From: Tupaia tana
Taxonomy: Eukaryota; Chordata; Mammalia; Scandentia; Tupaiidae
DNA: 64,000 nt
Direction of reading: 5' to 3'
NCBI GenBank assembly: GCA_026018925.1
Contig: JAKSZU010000004.1
Location: 109,055,498-109,119,497, forward strand
Shown: positions 30,205-39,449 of the stretch, piece by piece
Layout of the letters: each line of letters starts with the position of its first letter
How positions within the stretch are numbered: position 1 is the stretch's first letter
Translations under genes and position numbers: made by a program
Notes under the pieces: model-generated
What the model was told of the DNA's origin: nothing
Database searches by the model: none
The model's input: the letters and a program-made list of their open reading frames with translations, nothing else

Positions 30205-30414
30205 AGTCCCATTTTAAATACAGCATACACATATTCCCCAACCTGAACGTATTTCACATCAGCACTGTCTCCTTCCTGGGGTCCCTTTTTGTCCCTTTGT
30301 TTTAGTTAGAGCCTTTGTTTAGTGAAAATATGTACCTCAAGGTCTCTCCAGCTTGCTGCTTTCTGTCTTTGTTTTTCCCATTTCATTTTGAGTCTGGCCA
30401 AGTTCTATGGGGCC
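30205..30414. other. Unassigned sequence
   Basis: Looks single-copy; no feature is recognised. Confidence 0.4.
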
Positions 30415-30541
30415 TCCTTAACCCTCTGTGTTCTGGCATCCTCACCAACACCTGTCAGCTGGACCAGGAATCGAACCTGGTCCCCCATGTAGTCCCAGCC
30501 TGTGGCCCAGCATCTTAACCCTGTGTGCCACCATGGCTGGG
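30415..30541 (-). mobile_element. SINE-B 5' half
   Basis: The minus strand reads 'cccagccatggtggcacaca', 'gggttaagatgctgggccac' and the B box 'ggttcgattcc'. This is the tRNA-like head only. I checked it as a tRNA gene and rejected that: the family match is better and the 3' end is not tRNA-like. Confidence 0.75.
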
Positions 30542-31020
30542 TCTCTCCATGTCTGCTCCTCAGTCAAAGGCTGCATGTGCACAGAGAGCAGCCTCAGCCT
30601 CCGACCCAGCCGGGTGACAGTGGGAGGCCAGCGACCAGAGGGCCTGCCGGGTGCTTACCTCAGGAGCAGCCTGCGCTCAGTGGCCTGCTAACTCCCCTGA
30701 GGACCCCAGAGACACCACGAATGCCAGTCAGGGCACAGGACGCTCTGGGCAGAAGCTCGTGATCTTGCGAGTCAGCTCTTTCTGCACACCCTGGTGCTGA
30801 GCCCAAGGCTCCCAGCCTGGAAGAGATGCTGCAGGGATCTCCAGACGTGAGCTCAGTTCTCGCCTCGGCGCCACCCCTCCGTCCCAGACACTTCCTAGAT
30901 GGAGCTGGGTCTCTGGAGCAGCTGCAGGGTATCACGCCCCTGTGGAGGAACCGCACCCTCTCTGACTTTACTAGCCCTCTAGTACTGGCCCCTAAACAGA
31001 GCTCGACTAAGACAGCAAAG
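30542..31020. other. Unassigned sequence
   Basis: GC-moderate, with a 152-codon minus-strand frame that lacks recognisable features. Confidence 0.4.
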
Positions 31021-31021
31021 C

Positions 31022-31258
31022 CATGGCCAGCAGGGGGCGCAGTGGCCAAGGCACTGGACTCCCAGGGGTTTGAGCCCAGGACGGCAGCTTGAAAATAACA
31101 CAGGACACGTGTGTGCACGCGTGCCCAAAATCCCCAGAGGAAAATAGAGAAGGGATTGCAGCACGGTCATACCCGCTGGGGCGAGTGATTTCTCACTTTC
31201 CCTTTCTCAGTCTCTGTCTCTCTTCTAATGAGCACATGCACCCTATGGCAAAAACGTA
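31022..31258 (+). mobile_element. SINE-A long copy
   Basis: Head 'atggccagcagggggcgcag', palindrome decayed to 'cccgctggggcgagtgatt', 'gcaccctatggcaaaaac' end. Confidence 0.87.
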
Positions 31259-31392
31259 AAAAAAAAAAAAAAGAAAGAAAGAAAGAGAGAAAGGGAAGAA
31301 GGGAGGGAGGGAGGAGAGAGAGAGAGAAGGAAGGAAGGAAGGAAGGAAGGAAGGAAGGAAGGAAGGAAGGAAGGAAGGAAGGAAGGAAGGAA
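31259..31392. repeat. Poly-A, GAAA and (GGAA)n repeat
   Basis: A run of 13 A's, then GAAA and GGGA blocks, then about 17 GGAA units. It probably grew from the A tail of the SINE before it. Confidence 0.95.
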
Positions 31393-31562
31393 AAGAAAAC
31401 AAAGCCAGGACTCAAGGTAATGACCCCAGGGCCCGGGAGATCTTTGTCTCAGGGTTGACACTGAGGTTGACATTTTCAGGATATAATGTTGAGAAACATT
31501 GCTCTCCATATTGGGAGAGTTTTCTGGGCTAACCTGTGTCTCCCCAAAAGTCCTAAACTCCA

Positions 31563-31819
31563 AGGACCAGCAGATGGTATAATGTGACGTCTCTGGACTC
31601 CCACGTGGTTGACTGCAGGTCAAGTCCTGGACCTGGCAGCTTAAAACTCATGCCAGCCGCATGTGCGTGCCCAAAATCCTGAGAGGAGAATGGAGAAGGG
31701 ATTGTAGCATGGCCATCCCCCCCTGGGGGGGTGATTCCTCACTTTCAGTCTCTCTCTCTTTCTCTGTCTCTCCAGCGAGCACACACACCCTATAGCAAAA
31801 TAATCTCTCTTGAAGAAAA
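31563..31819 (+). mobile_element. SINE-A long copy in the LTR
   Basis: TSD 'aaaagtcctaaactcca' before and 'aaaagtcctaacctcca' after. The second copy keeps the LTR reading. Confidence 0.93.
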
Positions 31820-31962
31820 AAAAAGTCCTAACCTCCAGTACCTCAGGATATGACATACCTGGAACGAGAGCCTGTGAAAAGACAGTGAGGTGAAATAAGA
31901 CCATATTGGAGTGGGGAGAGCTTATCCAAAATGACTGGCGTCCTATAAGAATAGGAGAGTAG

Positions 31963-32225
31963 AGGGGGCCAGCAGATGGTGCAATGGTTATGTTGCTGGA
32001 CTCCCATGTATCAACCGCGGTTCGAGTCCCAGGCCTGATGGCTTAAAACTCATTCTGGGCATGTGTGCGTGCACGCCCAAGATCCTGAGAGGCTTCTGGA
32101 GGAGAAGGGATTGCGGCGTGGCGCTCCCCCACAGGAGTGATTTCTCACTTTCTGCCTCTCTGTCTCTCCAGTGAGCACACGCAACCTGTAGCAAATCTCT
32201 CTTTAAAAAAAAAGAAAGAAAGGAA
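31963..32225 (+). mobile_element. SINE-A long copy in the LTR
   Basis: Head 'gggggccagcagatggtgca'; decayed palindrome 'ctcccccacaggagtgatt'; tail with AAAG repeats. 'aataggaga' before and 'aataggaca' after may be the TSD. Confidence 0.88.
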
Positions 32226-32387
32226 AGACAGAAAAAGGGAAAAAAAGGAAATAGGACACAGTCACACACAGAGTGGGGACACCCAAGGAAGATGGCCCAG
32301 GAGAGAGGTCTTAGAAGAAACCAACCCCACTGACACCTTGATCTCAGGTTTCTAGCCTCTAGAATTGTGAAAAAACATTTCTGTTTT

Positions 32388-32664
32388 TCTTTTTTTTTTT
32401 TTTTTTTTCCTTTTGGAGAGGTTTTTGCTATAGGGCACGTGCACTCGCCAGAAAGACACAGAGAGAGAAAGACAAAAAGAGAGAAATCACCCCCCAGGGG
32501 GGATGGCCACGCCGCAATCCCTTCTCCTCCATTCTCCCCTCGGGATCTTGGGCACGCACGCACACGCGCCCTGCGTGAGTTTTAAGCCACCGGGTCCGGG
32601 ATGCGAACCGTGGTCGACTACGTGGGAGTCCAGCGACATAGCCATTACGCTAACTGCTGGTCCC
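32388..32664 (-). mobile_element. SINE-A long copy at the LTR end
   Basis: Poly-T 32390-32408, intact palindrome, head ending 'taactgctggtccc'. It interrupts the LTR just after its 'gtgaaaaaacatttctg'. Confidence 0.93.
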
Positions 32665-32899
32665 TCAAAACTTTTTAAATAAAAATACATTCCCTTGCTG
32701 TGTCCACGGGAAAAGCCAAATAACGAGCAGCCCAAGGTCAGTGAGCATCTCTGGTGCCAATACCATGGCCTAAAATAGATTTCCTATGGAAAGAAGCGGC
32801 TTCTCGAACCACGGCCGATCTCAGGTCTGGGCAGCAACAGTGCAAGAGGAGCCGAGAGCACCTGTAGCAGAGGACGAGGTAGCCTGTGGGGCCACGAGG
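32665..32899. other. Unassigned sequence
   Basis: Probably in part the head of the SINE-B that follows, too diverged to place. Confidence 0.35.
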
Positions 32900-33150
32900 A
32901 GGGACTGCAGGGCAGCGCTGGCTCGGTGGCACCCTGTCGTGAAGTAGGGCCCGTGTGAAGCTCTGGCTGGGGTCCCCAGACACCTGTACATGGCAGATAT
33001 GTACCCATGCCCCTCGCTGGCTGGGGAGTTTTTTTTTTTTGGGGGGGGGGGTTTGCAGTGTGAGACCCTGGTAAGGGGGTGTGTGTGTGTGTATGTGTGT
33101 GTTCATGAGTCTTGCTCCCATGAAATAAATAAACTTTAAAATTAAAAACA
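32900..33150 (+). mobile_element. SINE-B 3' part
   Basis: 'gtgagaccctggtaaggggg', GT run, 'tgctcccatgaaataaataa'. T10 and G10 runs interrupt it at 33030-33051. Confidence 0.65.
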
Positions 33151-33158
33151 TAAAATAA

Positions 33159-34036
33159 GGGATCAGCAGATGACATAATGGTTACATCACTGGACTCCCA
33201 CATAGTTGACCACGATTCAAGTCCTGAATCTAGTGGCTTAAAACTCATGCCGGGGAGACTCCCGACATATTCAGACAAGAAGCCATTTTAAAGCTGAGAT
33301 GTACCCTGACCTGTTCAGGGATGGCCTGTCCCCATGAATAGTTCTGCCTGGCAGAGAGGATTAGAGAAGCTATATGAAAGAATTTATAACATAAATAACC
33401 TGGGCTTTCCGGCCCAGCACTGTAACCAGCAGAGATTGCAAAAGAGCAGCCACACCAGAGGAGTATCTTAAGAAAGACTTTGAAGGAAGAAAAAGAGACT
33501 GATCTTTGCTAGCAGAGGGTATATCACAGAATACTTGGGCAGGGCTGAACTGAGAAGGTTTATGTGTGACTTGTGTGCTGGGCATTTGCTTTTCAGCAAT
33601 TTGAGTAGTTGACATGTAAATATCTTCTCAAAAATATTTAAAACCATACTGTTTCTGTTGTTATAGAGTCACAAACTATATGAAATTATAAGAAATATTT
33701 TGAATATTATCTTTAAAATTCAGTTTTCTGAAATTTTGAAGGTTGTTTATTAACTGTCAAGAATTATGGAGTATGAGAAAAATTTTTTGATATGTAAAGT
33801 AAATGTTTGTGGAAAAATGTAAAAATAAATAAATGGGGGGAAAAAAATCTCATGCTGGGGTGTGTGTGTGTGTGTGCACAAAATCTCGAGAGGAGAATGG
33901 AGGAGAAGGAATTGGGACCTGGCCATCCTCCCAGGGGGTGACTTCTCACTTTCTGTCTCTCTGTCTCTCTCTGTCTCTCTGGTGAGAGCATGTGCCCTAT
34001 AACAAAAATTTCTCTTGAGAAAATAAAGTAAAATAA
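33159..34036 (+). mobile_element. SINE-A long copy split by a retroposon
   Basis: The left part (33159-33254) runs from 'gggatcagcagatgacataa' to 'aaaactcatgccgggg'. The right part (about 33848-34036) resumes at 'ctcatgctgggg' and goes through the palindrome and CT tract to 'gccctataacaaaaat'. Confidence 0.92.
33255..33847 (+). mobile_element. Unidentified retroposon, copy 1
   Basis: About 590 bp inserted in the SINE above. TSD 'ctcatgccgggg' before and 'ctcatgctgggg' after. The 3' end 'gtttgtggaaaaatgtaaaa' is followed by 'ataaataaatgggggg' and A's. The 3' 260 bp recurs at 42650-42935. No open frame of note. It could be the 3' end of a LINE family or a non-autonomous element; I cannot assign it. 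Confidence 0.75.
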
Positions 34037-34297
34037 GAGCCAACAGATGGCATGGAGTTTAAGGCACTATATCCCACATGGCTGCCTCTGCAGTTCGCAT
34101 CCTGGACCCAGCGACTTGAAAATCACACCAAGTATGTGTGCATGTGTGCCCAGACCCCTAAAGGAGAGTGGAAAAGAAGGGACTGAAGCATGCCATCCCC
34201 CCTGGGTGCGACTTCTCTTTCTGTGTGTGTGTGTGTCTCTATCTCCTCAGTGAGCACAAATGCCCTATAGCAAAAACTGAATAAATGAATAAAATAA
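34037..34297 (+). mobile_element. SINE-A long copy
   Basis: Head 'gagccaacagatggcatgga'; 'cccccctgggtgcgacttct' replaces the palindrome. It follows the previous SINE directly. Confidence 0.85.
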
Positions 34298-34309
34298 AGA
34301 ACTCGGGGG

Positions 34310-34545
34310 ACCAGCAGTTGGCGTAATGGCTATATCACTGGACTCCCATGTAGTCGACCGTGGTTCGAGTCCCAGACCCGGTGGCTTAAACTCACGCCAG
34401 GCGCGTGTGCGTGCATGCCCAAGATCCCGAGAGGAGAATAGAGGAGAAGGGATTGCAGCATGGCCATCCCCCCGGGGGGTGATTTCTCGCTTTCTGTCTC
34501 TCTGTCTCTCTCTGCCTTTCTGGCAAACGCACGCGCCCTATAGCA

Positions 34546-34597
<52 letters not shown>

Positions 34598-34633
34598 AAG
34601 AAAGAAAGAAAGAAGAAGAAAAAAACTCTCCGA
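34310..34633 (+). mobile_element. SINE-A long copy with TSD
   Basis: TSD 'aaagaactcggggg' at 34296-34309 and about 34635-34648. An A run of about 50 bases (34546-34595) followed by GAAA units makes this the longest tail here. Confidence 0.95.
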
Positions 34634-34643
34634 AAAAGAACTC

Positions 34644-34849
34644 GGGGGCTAGCTCCATGGCAGTGGGTGAGCAAACGCTGTATGCTTTATGGGAGCTAGG
34701 TCCCACGTGGCTGTCCACCCGGCAGCTGAAGGGAGGGACACTCCAGGTGAGTGTGCACGCATGCCCCAAATCCTGACAGAATGGAGAGGTGGGGCACAGG
34801 GACGTGGCTCTCTCCCTCCCTCTCCCTCTCTCTCCTTCTCTCCCTCTCT

Positions 34850-34883
<34 letters not shown>

Positions 34884-34926
34884 GACAAGGGCACACACCC
34901 TCTGGCCATAAATAAAGGGGGGAGGC
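34644..34926 (+). mobile_element. SINE-C copy
   Basis: Head 'gggggctagctccatggcag', 'gccccaaatcctgacagaat', a CT repeat at 34810-34883 and 'gcacacaccctctggc'. It starts within the TSD of the SINE before it. Confidence 0.85.
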
Positions 34927-35088
34927 ATTCAGGAGTCACTTATTGGCAAGGACGGATCGTTGGAGCATGAGCATCAGTAAGGGTAATCATTGAAATCTGT
35001 GTTTACATTCATGGAGTCAGAGTGATACATTTTTACAACTCTTGATATTTCATCATCTTTGGAGGATGCTATAGAAGCTTATTACTAT
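34927..35088. other. Unassigned short sequence
   Basis: Looks single-copy; holds the target site of the next SINE. Confidence 0.4.
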
Positions 35089-35252
35089 TTTTAAAGAATT
35101 ATTTTATATCATTTATCATTATTATTTGTTTAATTTGACTAGAGAGAGACAGAGAGTGAGAAAGTAAAAAGCAAGCTTCCAGGTCTGGGACTGAAACCGT
35201 GGCCGGTCACATGGGAGTCCAGTGCCTTAACCACCACACCACCTGCTGGTCC
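35089..35252 (-). mobile_element. SINE-A short copy with TSD
   Basis: TSD 'aagcttattactattttt' before and 'aagctgattactatttt' after. 'aatttgactagagagagaca' marks the CT-tract side. Confidence 0.9.
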
Positions 35253-35352
35253 AAAGCTGATTACTATTTTAAGATCTGGTAAATAAAGGGAAAAGATGGG
35301 ACACTGGTTCTGCCTTTTCTGTGTGGACCTAGTCACCAGGTAACCAAAAAGT

Positions 35353-35391
35353 GGGGGGGGGGGGGGGGGGGGGTGCTATTCTTCCTTTCTT

Positions 35392-35427
<36 letters not shown>
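35353..35427. repeat. Poly-G run and poly-T run
   Basis: A run of 21 G's (35353-35373) lies near a run of 31 T's (35397-35427). The T run is the A tail of the minus-strand SINE to its right. Confidence 0.9.
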
Positions 35428-35431
<4 letters not shown>

Positions 35432-35936
35432 GTTTTGCTAGGGAACCAGCAGTTAGCGTAATGACTATGTCGCTGGACTCCCACGTGGTCGACCGCGGTT
35501 CCCGTCCCGGACCCGCGCCAGGCGCGTGTGCGTGCGTGCCCAAGATCCCGAGAGGAGAATGGAGGAAAAGGGATTGCGGCGTGACCATCCCCCCTGGGGG
35601 GTGATTTCTCGCTTTCTGTCTCTATGTCTCTCTCTGTCTGTCTGGCGAGCGCACACGCCCTATAGTGAAAAACCTCTCAAAAAAAAAAAAAAAGAGTTTT
35701 GCTATAAGGTCTGTGCACTCACCAGAGACACAGAAAGACGGAAAGTGGGAAATCACCCCCCAGGGGGGATGGCCATGCAGTAATCCCTTCTCTTCATCCA
35801 TTCTTCTCTTGGGATCCTGGGCATGCACACACACACATGTGCCTGGAGTAATTTTAAGCCTCTGGGTCCTGGACTCAAGCCCCAGTCAACTACATGGGAG
35901 TCCAGCAACATAATCATTATACCATCTGCTGGTTCC
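35397..35936 (-). mobile_element. SINE-A long copy, interrupted
   Basis: Outer SINE: T tail, then 'aagagttttgct', then an interruption, then 'ataaggtctgtgcactcacc' through to the head 'ccatctgctggttcc'. Confidence 0.9.
35441..35692 (+). mobile_element. SINE-A long copy inside another SINE-A
   Basis: TSD 'agagttttgct' at 35429-35439 and 35693-35703. About 20 bases are missing after 'cccggaccc', so the 'ggcttaaaactcac' segment is lost. Confidence 0.95.
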
Positions 35937-35964
35937 TATATATTCCCATTTCTATGAAAAAAAA

Positions 35965-35994
35965 ATTTTTTTAATAATTATTTTATTTAACTTT

Positions 35995-36025
<31 letters not shown>

Positions 36026-36157
36026 ATTTGACCAGAGAGGGACAGAGCAAGAGAGAGAGAGAAAGTGAGAAAGCAAGCTACCAGGTCTGAGATTTGAACC
36101 GCAATCAGCCGTGTGGGAGTCCAGTGCCCTTAACTACCATGCCACTTGCTGGTCCCA
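35965..36157 (-). mobile_element. SINE-A short copy
   Basis: TTTA repeat tail, 'aatttgaccagagagggaca', head 'gccacttgctggtccc'. Its head borders the target site of the composite element. Confidence 0.92.
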
Positions 36158-36163
36158 AAAAAA

Positions 36164-36177
36164 CAGATTCATTTTCT
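36164..36177. repeat. Target-site duplication, left copy
   Basis: 'cagattcattttct', a perfect 14-bp match to 39863-39876. On the plus strand the nick site reads ttct/aa, close to the L1 endonuclease preference TTTT/AA. Confidence 0.93.
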
Positions 36178-36194
36178 TTTTTTTTTTTTTTTTT

Positions 36195-36566
36195 GTTATT
36201 ATCTATTTTTTTATTACATTGAATTACATACAACTTTACAGTGTATTACATTGCTTTTTCAAAAGGGAATGCCATGCATGTCAGTCAGTACAGAGACATT
36301 AATCTCCCCGCTTCAACATTCAATATCTTTCCTATGTTTCCCCCAATCATTATTATTATTTTTCTAATTATTTTTTATGATAAACATGATTTTTTTTTCC
36401 AATTATCAGATCATAAAGTTCCCAACAATAGGAAACGTAGACTGCACTCAGGGCTGGACCAAGGGTGGGTCTCGTGCAGCCCCGCAAATGTAGGTGAATC
36501 TCCATGGAACACAGTTTCAGGAACGCGGCTCAGGAAAGCAGAGACGGCCATCAGCGGTTGCAGCAC
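36195..36566 (-). mobile_element. 3' region of the composite element
   Basis: AT-rich apart from its VNTR-side 150 bp. In sense it ends 'gtatgtaattcaatgtaata' and 'aaaaaatagataataac' before the A tail. Possibly the L1 3'UTR of this lineage; no ORF2 words are seen. Confidence 0.65.
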
Positions 36567-38341
36567 ACGGGGCAGATCCCGGCCACGGCCCGTGGGGGCA
36601 GAGCCCCGGCCACGGCACGCGGGGCAGGGCCCCGGCCACGGCACGCGGGGACAGACACCGGCCACGGCACGCGGGGACAGACCCCGGCCACGGCACGCGG
36701 GGGCAGAGCCCCGGCCACGGCACGCGGGGACAGAACCCGGCCACTGCACGCGGGGCAGAGCCCCGGCCACGGCACGCGGAGCAGAGCCCCGGCCACGGCA
36801 CGCGGGGCAGAACCGCGGCCACGACACGCGGGGCAGAATCCCGGCCACGGCACGCGGGGCAGAACCCCGGCCACGGCACGCGGGACAGGGCCCCGGCAAC
36901 GGCACGCGGGGCAGGGCCCCGGCCACGGCACGCAGGGACAGACCCCAGCCACGGCACGCGGGGCAGACCCCGGCCACGGCACGCGGGGACAGGACCACGG
37001 GCCACGGCACGCGGGGGGCAGACCCCGGCCACGGCACGCGGGGACAGGACCACGGCCACGGCACGCGGGGGCAGGCCCTGGCCACGGCACGCGGGGCAGG
37101 GCCCCGGCCACGGCACGCGGGGCAGACCCCGGCCACGGCACGAGGGGGCAGACCCCGGCCACGGCACGCGGGGCAGACCCCGGCCACGGCACGCGGGGAC
37201 AGGACCATGGCCACGGCACGCGGGGCAGAACCTGGCCATGGCACGCGGGGTCAGACCCCGGCCACGGCACGTGGAACAGAGCCCCGGCCACGGCACGCGG
37301 GGCAGAGTCCCGGCCACGGCACGCGGGGCAGAACGCGGCCACGGCACGCGGGGCAGAGCCCGGCCACGGCACGCGGGGCAGAGCCCCGGTCGGGCCGGAC
37401 CTCCGGATAGGGCATGCGGAGCAGAGCCCCGGCCACGGCACACGGGGCAGACCCCGGCCAAAGCACGCGGGGCAGACCCCGGCCACGGCACGCGGGGCAG
37501 ATCCCGGCCACGGCCCGCGGGGGCAGAGCCCCGGCCACGGCACGCGGGGCAGAGCCCCGGCCACGGCACGCGGGGCAGAGTCCCGGCCACGGCACGCGGG
37601 ACAGGGCCCCGGCCACGGCACGCGGGGCAGAACCCGGCCATGGCACGAGGGGGCAGACCCCGGCCACGGCACACGGGGGCAGACCCCGGCCACGGCACGC
37701 GGGGACAGGACCACGGCCACGGCACGCGGGGCAGAACCTGGCCATGGCACGCGGGGTCAGACCCCGGCCACGGCACGTGGAACAGAGCCCCGGCCATAGC
37801 ATGCGGGGCAGAGTCCCGGCCACGGCAAGCGGGGCAGAACCCGGCCACGGCACGCGGGGGCATACCCCGGCCACGGCACGCAGGGCAGAGCCCGGCCATG
37901 GCACGCGGGGCAGAGCCCCAGTCGGGCCGGACCTCCGGATAGGGCATGCGGAGCAGAGCCCCGGCCACGGCACACGGGGCAGACCCCGGCCACGGCACGC
38001 GGGGCAGAGTCCCGGCCACGGCACGCGGGGCAGACCCCGGCCACGGCACGCGGGACAGGGCCCCAGCCACGGCACGCGGGGCAGACCCCGGCCACGGCCC
38101 GCGGAGCAGAGCCCCGGCCACGGCACACGGGGCAGACCCCGGCCAAGGCACGCGGGGCAGACCCCGGCCACGGCACACGGGGCAGAGCCCCGGCCACGGC
38201 ACGCGGGACAGACCCCGGCCAAGGCACGCGGGGCAGACCCTGGCCACGGTACACGGGGCAGACCCCGGCCATGGCACACAGGACAGAGCCCCGGCCACGG
38301 CACGTGGGGCAGAGCCCGTCGGGCCAGACCTCCAGACAGGG
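36567..38341. repeat. GC-rich VNTR, about 70 units of 25-26 bp
   Basis: Plus-strand unit near 'ccccggccacggcacgcggg' plus 'gcaga', with variants (gggaca, ggggca, cacacgg, catggca). About four CpGs per unit, mostly still intact. Higher-order pattern: a distinctive unit 'cgggccggacctccggatag' occurs at about 37391 and 37923, and a variant at about 38320. The block around 37195-37330 recurs at about 37705-37830. Frames of up to 638 codons are open on both strands because the unit has no stop; they are not genes. Confidence 0.96.
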
Positions 38342-38458
38342 CACGTGGAGCGGAGCCCCCGCGCCCTGACCCCGCACCCCAGCACGTGGATTGGAGCCCC
38401 CGCGCCCGCCTCCCCACCCCCACGCGCCGGCACGCGGAGCGGAGCCCCCGCCTGCTGC
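38342..38458. repeat. About 45-bp repeats joining VNTR and ORF1
   Basis: Three units with 'gcggagcggagcccccgc'-like cores ('cacgtggagcggagccccc', 'cacgtggattggagccccc', 'cacgcggagcggagccccc') sit between ORF1 and the VNTR proper. Confidence 0.85.
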
Positions 38459-38956
38459 CCCTGGACGTTTAATTGTATCTAGTACTTCTTGCATATTATT
38501 CTCAAAGTTTTGGGCCATTTTCTCAGTCTTTATGGTGGACCTTTCTAGGCCAGCCATTTTCTCTTCTACATTAGAGATTCCATTTTCTGAATGATCTAGT
38601 CTGCTTTTAATACTTTCAAGGGAGATTTTGACTTCTTGTATTATAGCCTTCATCTCTAACAGCTCCATCTGATTCTTTTGTAAAGTGTGAAACTCCTCTT
38701 TTAGATCTTGCATGAATTTCCTCACCTCCTAGAACTCTTCAACTGCTTTCTCCTTCCCCTTCAGCAGTTCCTTGTCTCTCTTCTCTTCGATCTCTGTTAG
38801 CTTTGCCATTATGAATGATCTGAATTGTTTATCAGACATTTCCATGAATTCCCTTGAACTGTGTGTGGATGAAGAGGAGCTATCCGTTTCAATTGGAGGA
38901 GGGGCATTTTCCTGCTTCTCCATATTTCTTGTGGTCCTGCAGCGATTTCTAGTCAT
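38459..38956 (-). pseudogene. LINE-1 ORF1, N-terminal half (broken)
   Basis: Starts at an ATG ('MTRNRCRTTRNMEKQENAPP'). The N-terminal region is basic, then Ser-rich, and leads into a heptad-rich coiled coil ('MELLEMKAIIQEVKISLESI', 'KSRLDHSENGISNVEEKMAG') and stops at 'QEVLDTIKRPG'. In human ORF1p the corresponding 'KRPN' marks the border with the RNA-recognition domain, so the retained 166 codons are the N-terminus plus coiled coil. An in-frame TAG at 38729-38731 breaks the frame at codon 76. After it the same frame stays open across the junction and on into the VNTR, ending near 37757. Confidence 0.9.
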
Positions 38957-39449
38957 CTGGTGGATGGTCGGTTTCTTCCCAAACTTTTGAAGTTTAATAT
39001 GAGGGTTGGGAAGTGTGCAGAAAAGGAAGCGAGAGAGGGAAACAATACCAACAACAACAAAAAAAAAAAACAGACAAGAAACAGAGAAAAAAAAGAGAAA
39101 AGCTTTGGAATAAATCTAAAAAAGAAAAATTAATATTAAAAAAATTTCAATAAAAATCAAAAATTAGAAAAGCGCGCCGCGCGAAATGTCTACATCTCAG
39201 GAGCCATTGAGCAGGCTTTCTCTTGAAGAAGGGCTGTTCTGGGAGGAGCAGAGGGGATTATTAACAAAACAAAGGCCTAGGAGGGAGGGGCCAAAGGGCC
39301 CTGTAAGAAGCCTCATCTTAAAAAATTCTAAAAAGCAAAAATTAAAAAAAAAGACAGACAGACAGACAGACAGACAGAGAGAGAGAGTGAGAGGTAGAGA
39401 GAGACAAAGATTGATTCAGAGACAGGAGATATGAAAGGGGTTTTCCTAC
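38957..39449 (-). promoter_or_regulatory. L1-type 5'UTR, non-monomeric part
   Basis: Lies between the monomers and ORF1. It contains A-rich stretches, a GACA/GA repeat (39350-39400 on plus) and a 54-bp piece of the monomer (39185-39238). The monomer piece suggests older monomer loss and gain. Confidence 0.7.

Larger units (their letters stand above)
31500..32390 (+). mobile_element. MLT1-like MaLR LTR, broken by SINEs
   Basis: LTR words in order: 'aacctgtgtctccccaaaag', 'tcctaacctccagtacctca', 'atgactggcgtcctataaga', 'aagaaaccaaccccactgac', 'accttgatctcaggtttcta' and 'gcctctagaattgtgaaaaa'. This is an ancient ERVL-MaLR solo LTR. No internal or coding sequence is seen. Confidence 0.8.

Noticed and set aside
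30427-30541. Possible tRNA gene on minus (B box 'ggttcgattcc')
   Set aside because: Sequence before and after matches the SINE-B head; no complete cloverleaf or 3' tRNA end.
36567-38341. CRISPR-like array
   Set aside because: Units are contiguous, with no unique spacers, and the genome is mammalian.
36241-38472. Open frames of 270-638 codons on both strands, rich in Pro, Arg, Gly, His or Cys
   Set aside because: They lie in the VNTR, whose units lack stops on either strand. They shift frame with each 25- or 26-bp unit and have no unique domain apart from the ORF1 part.
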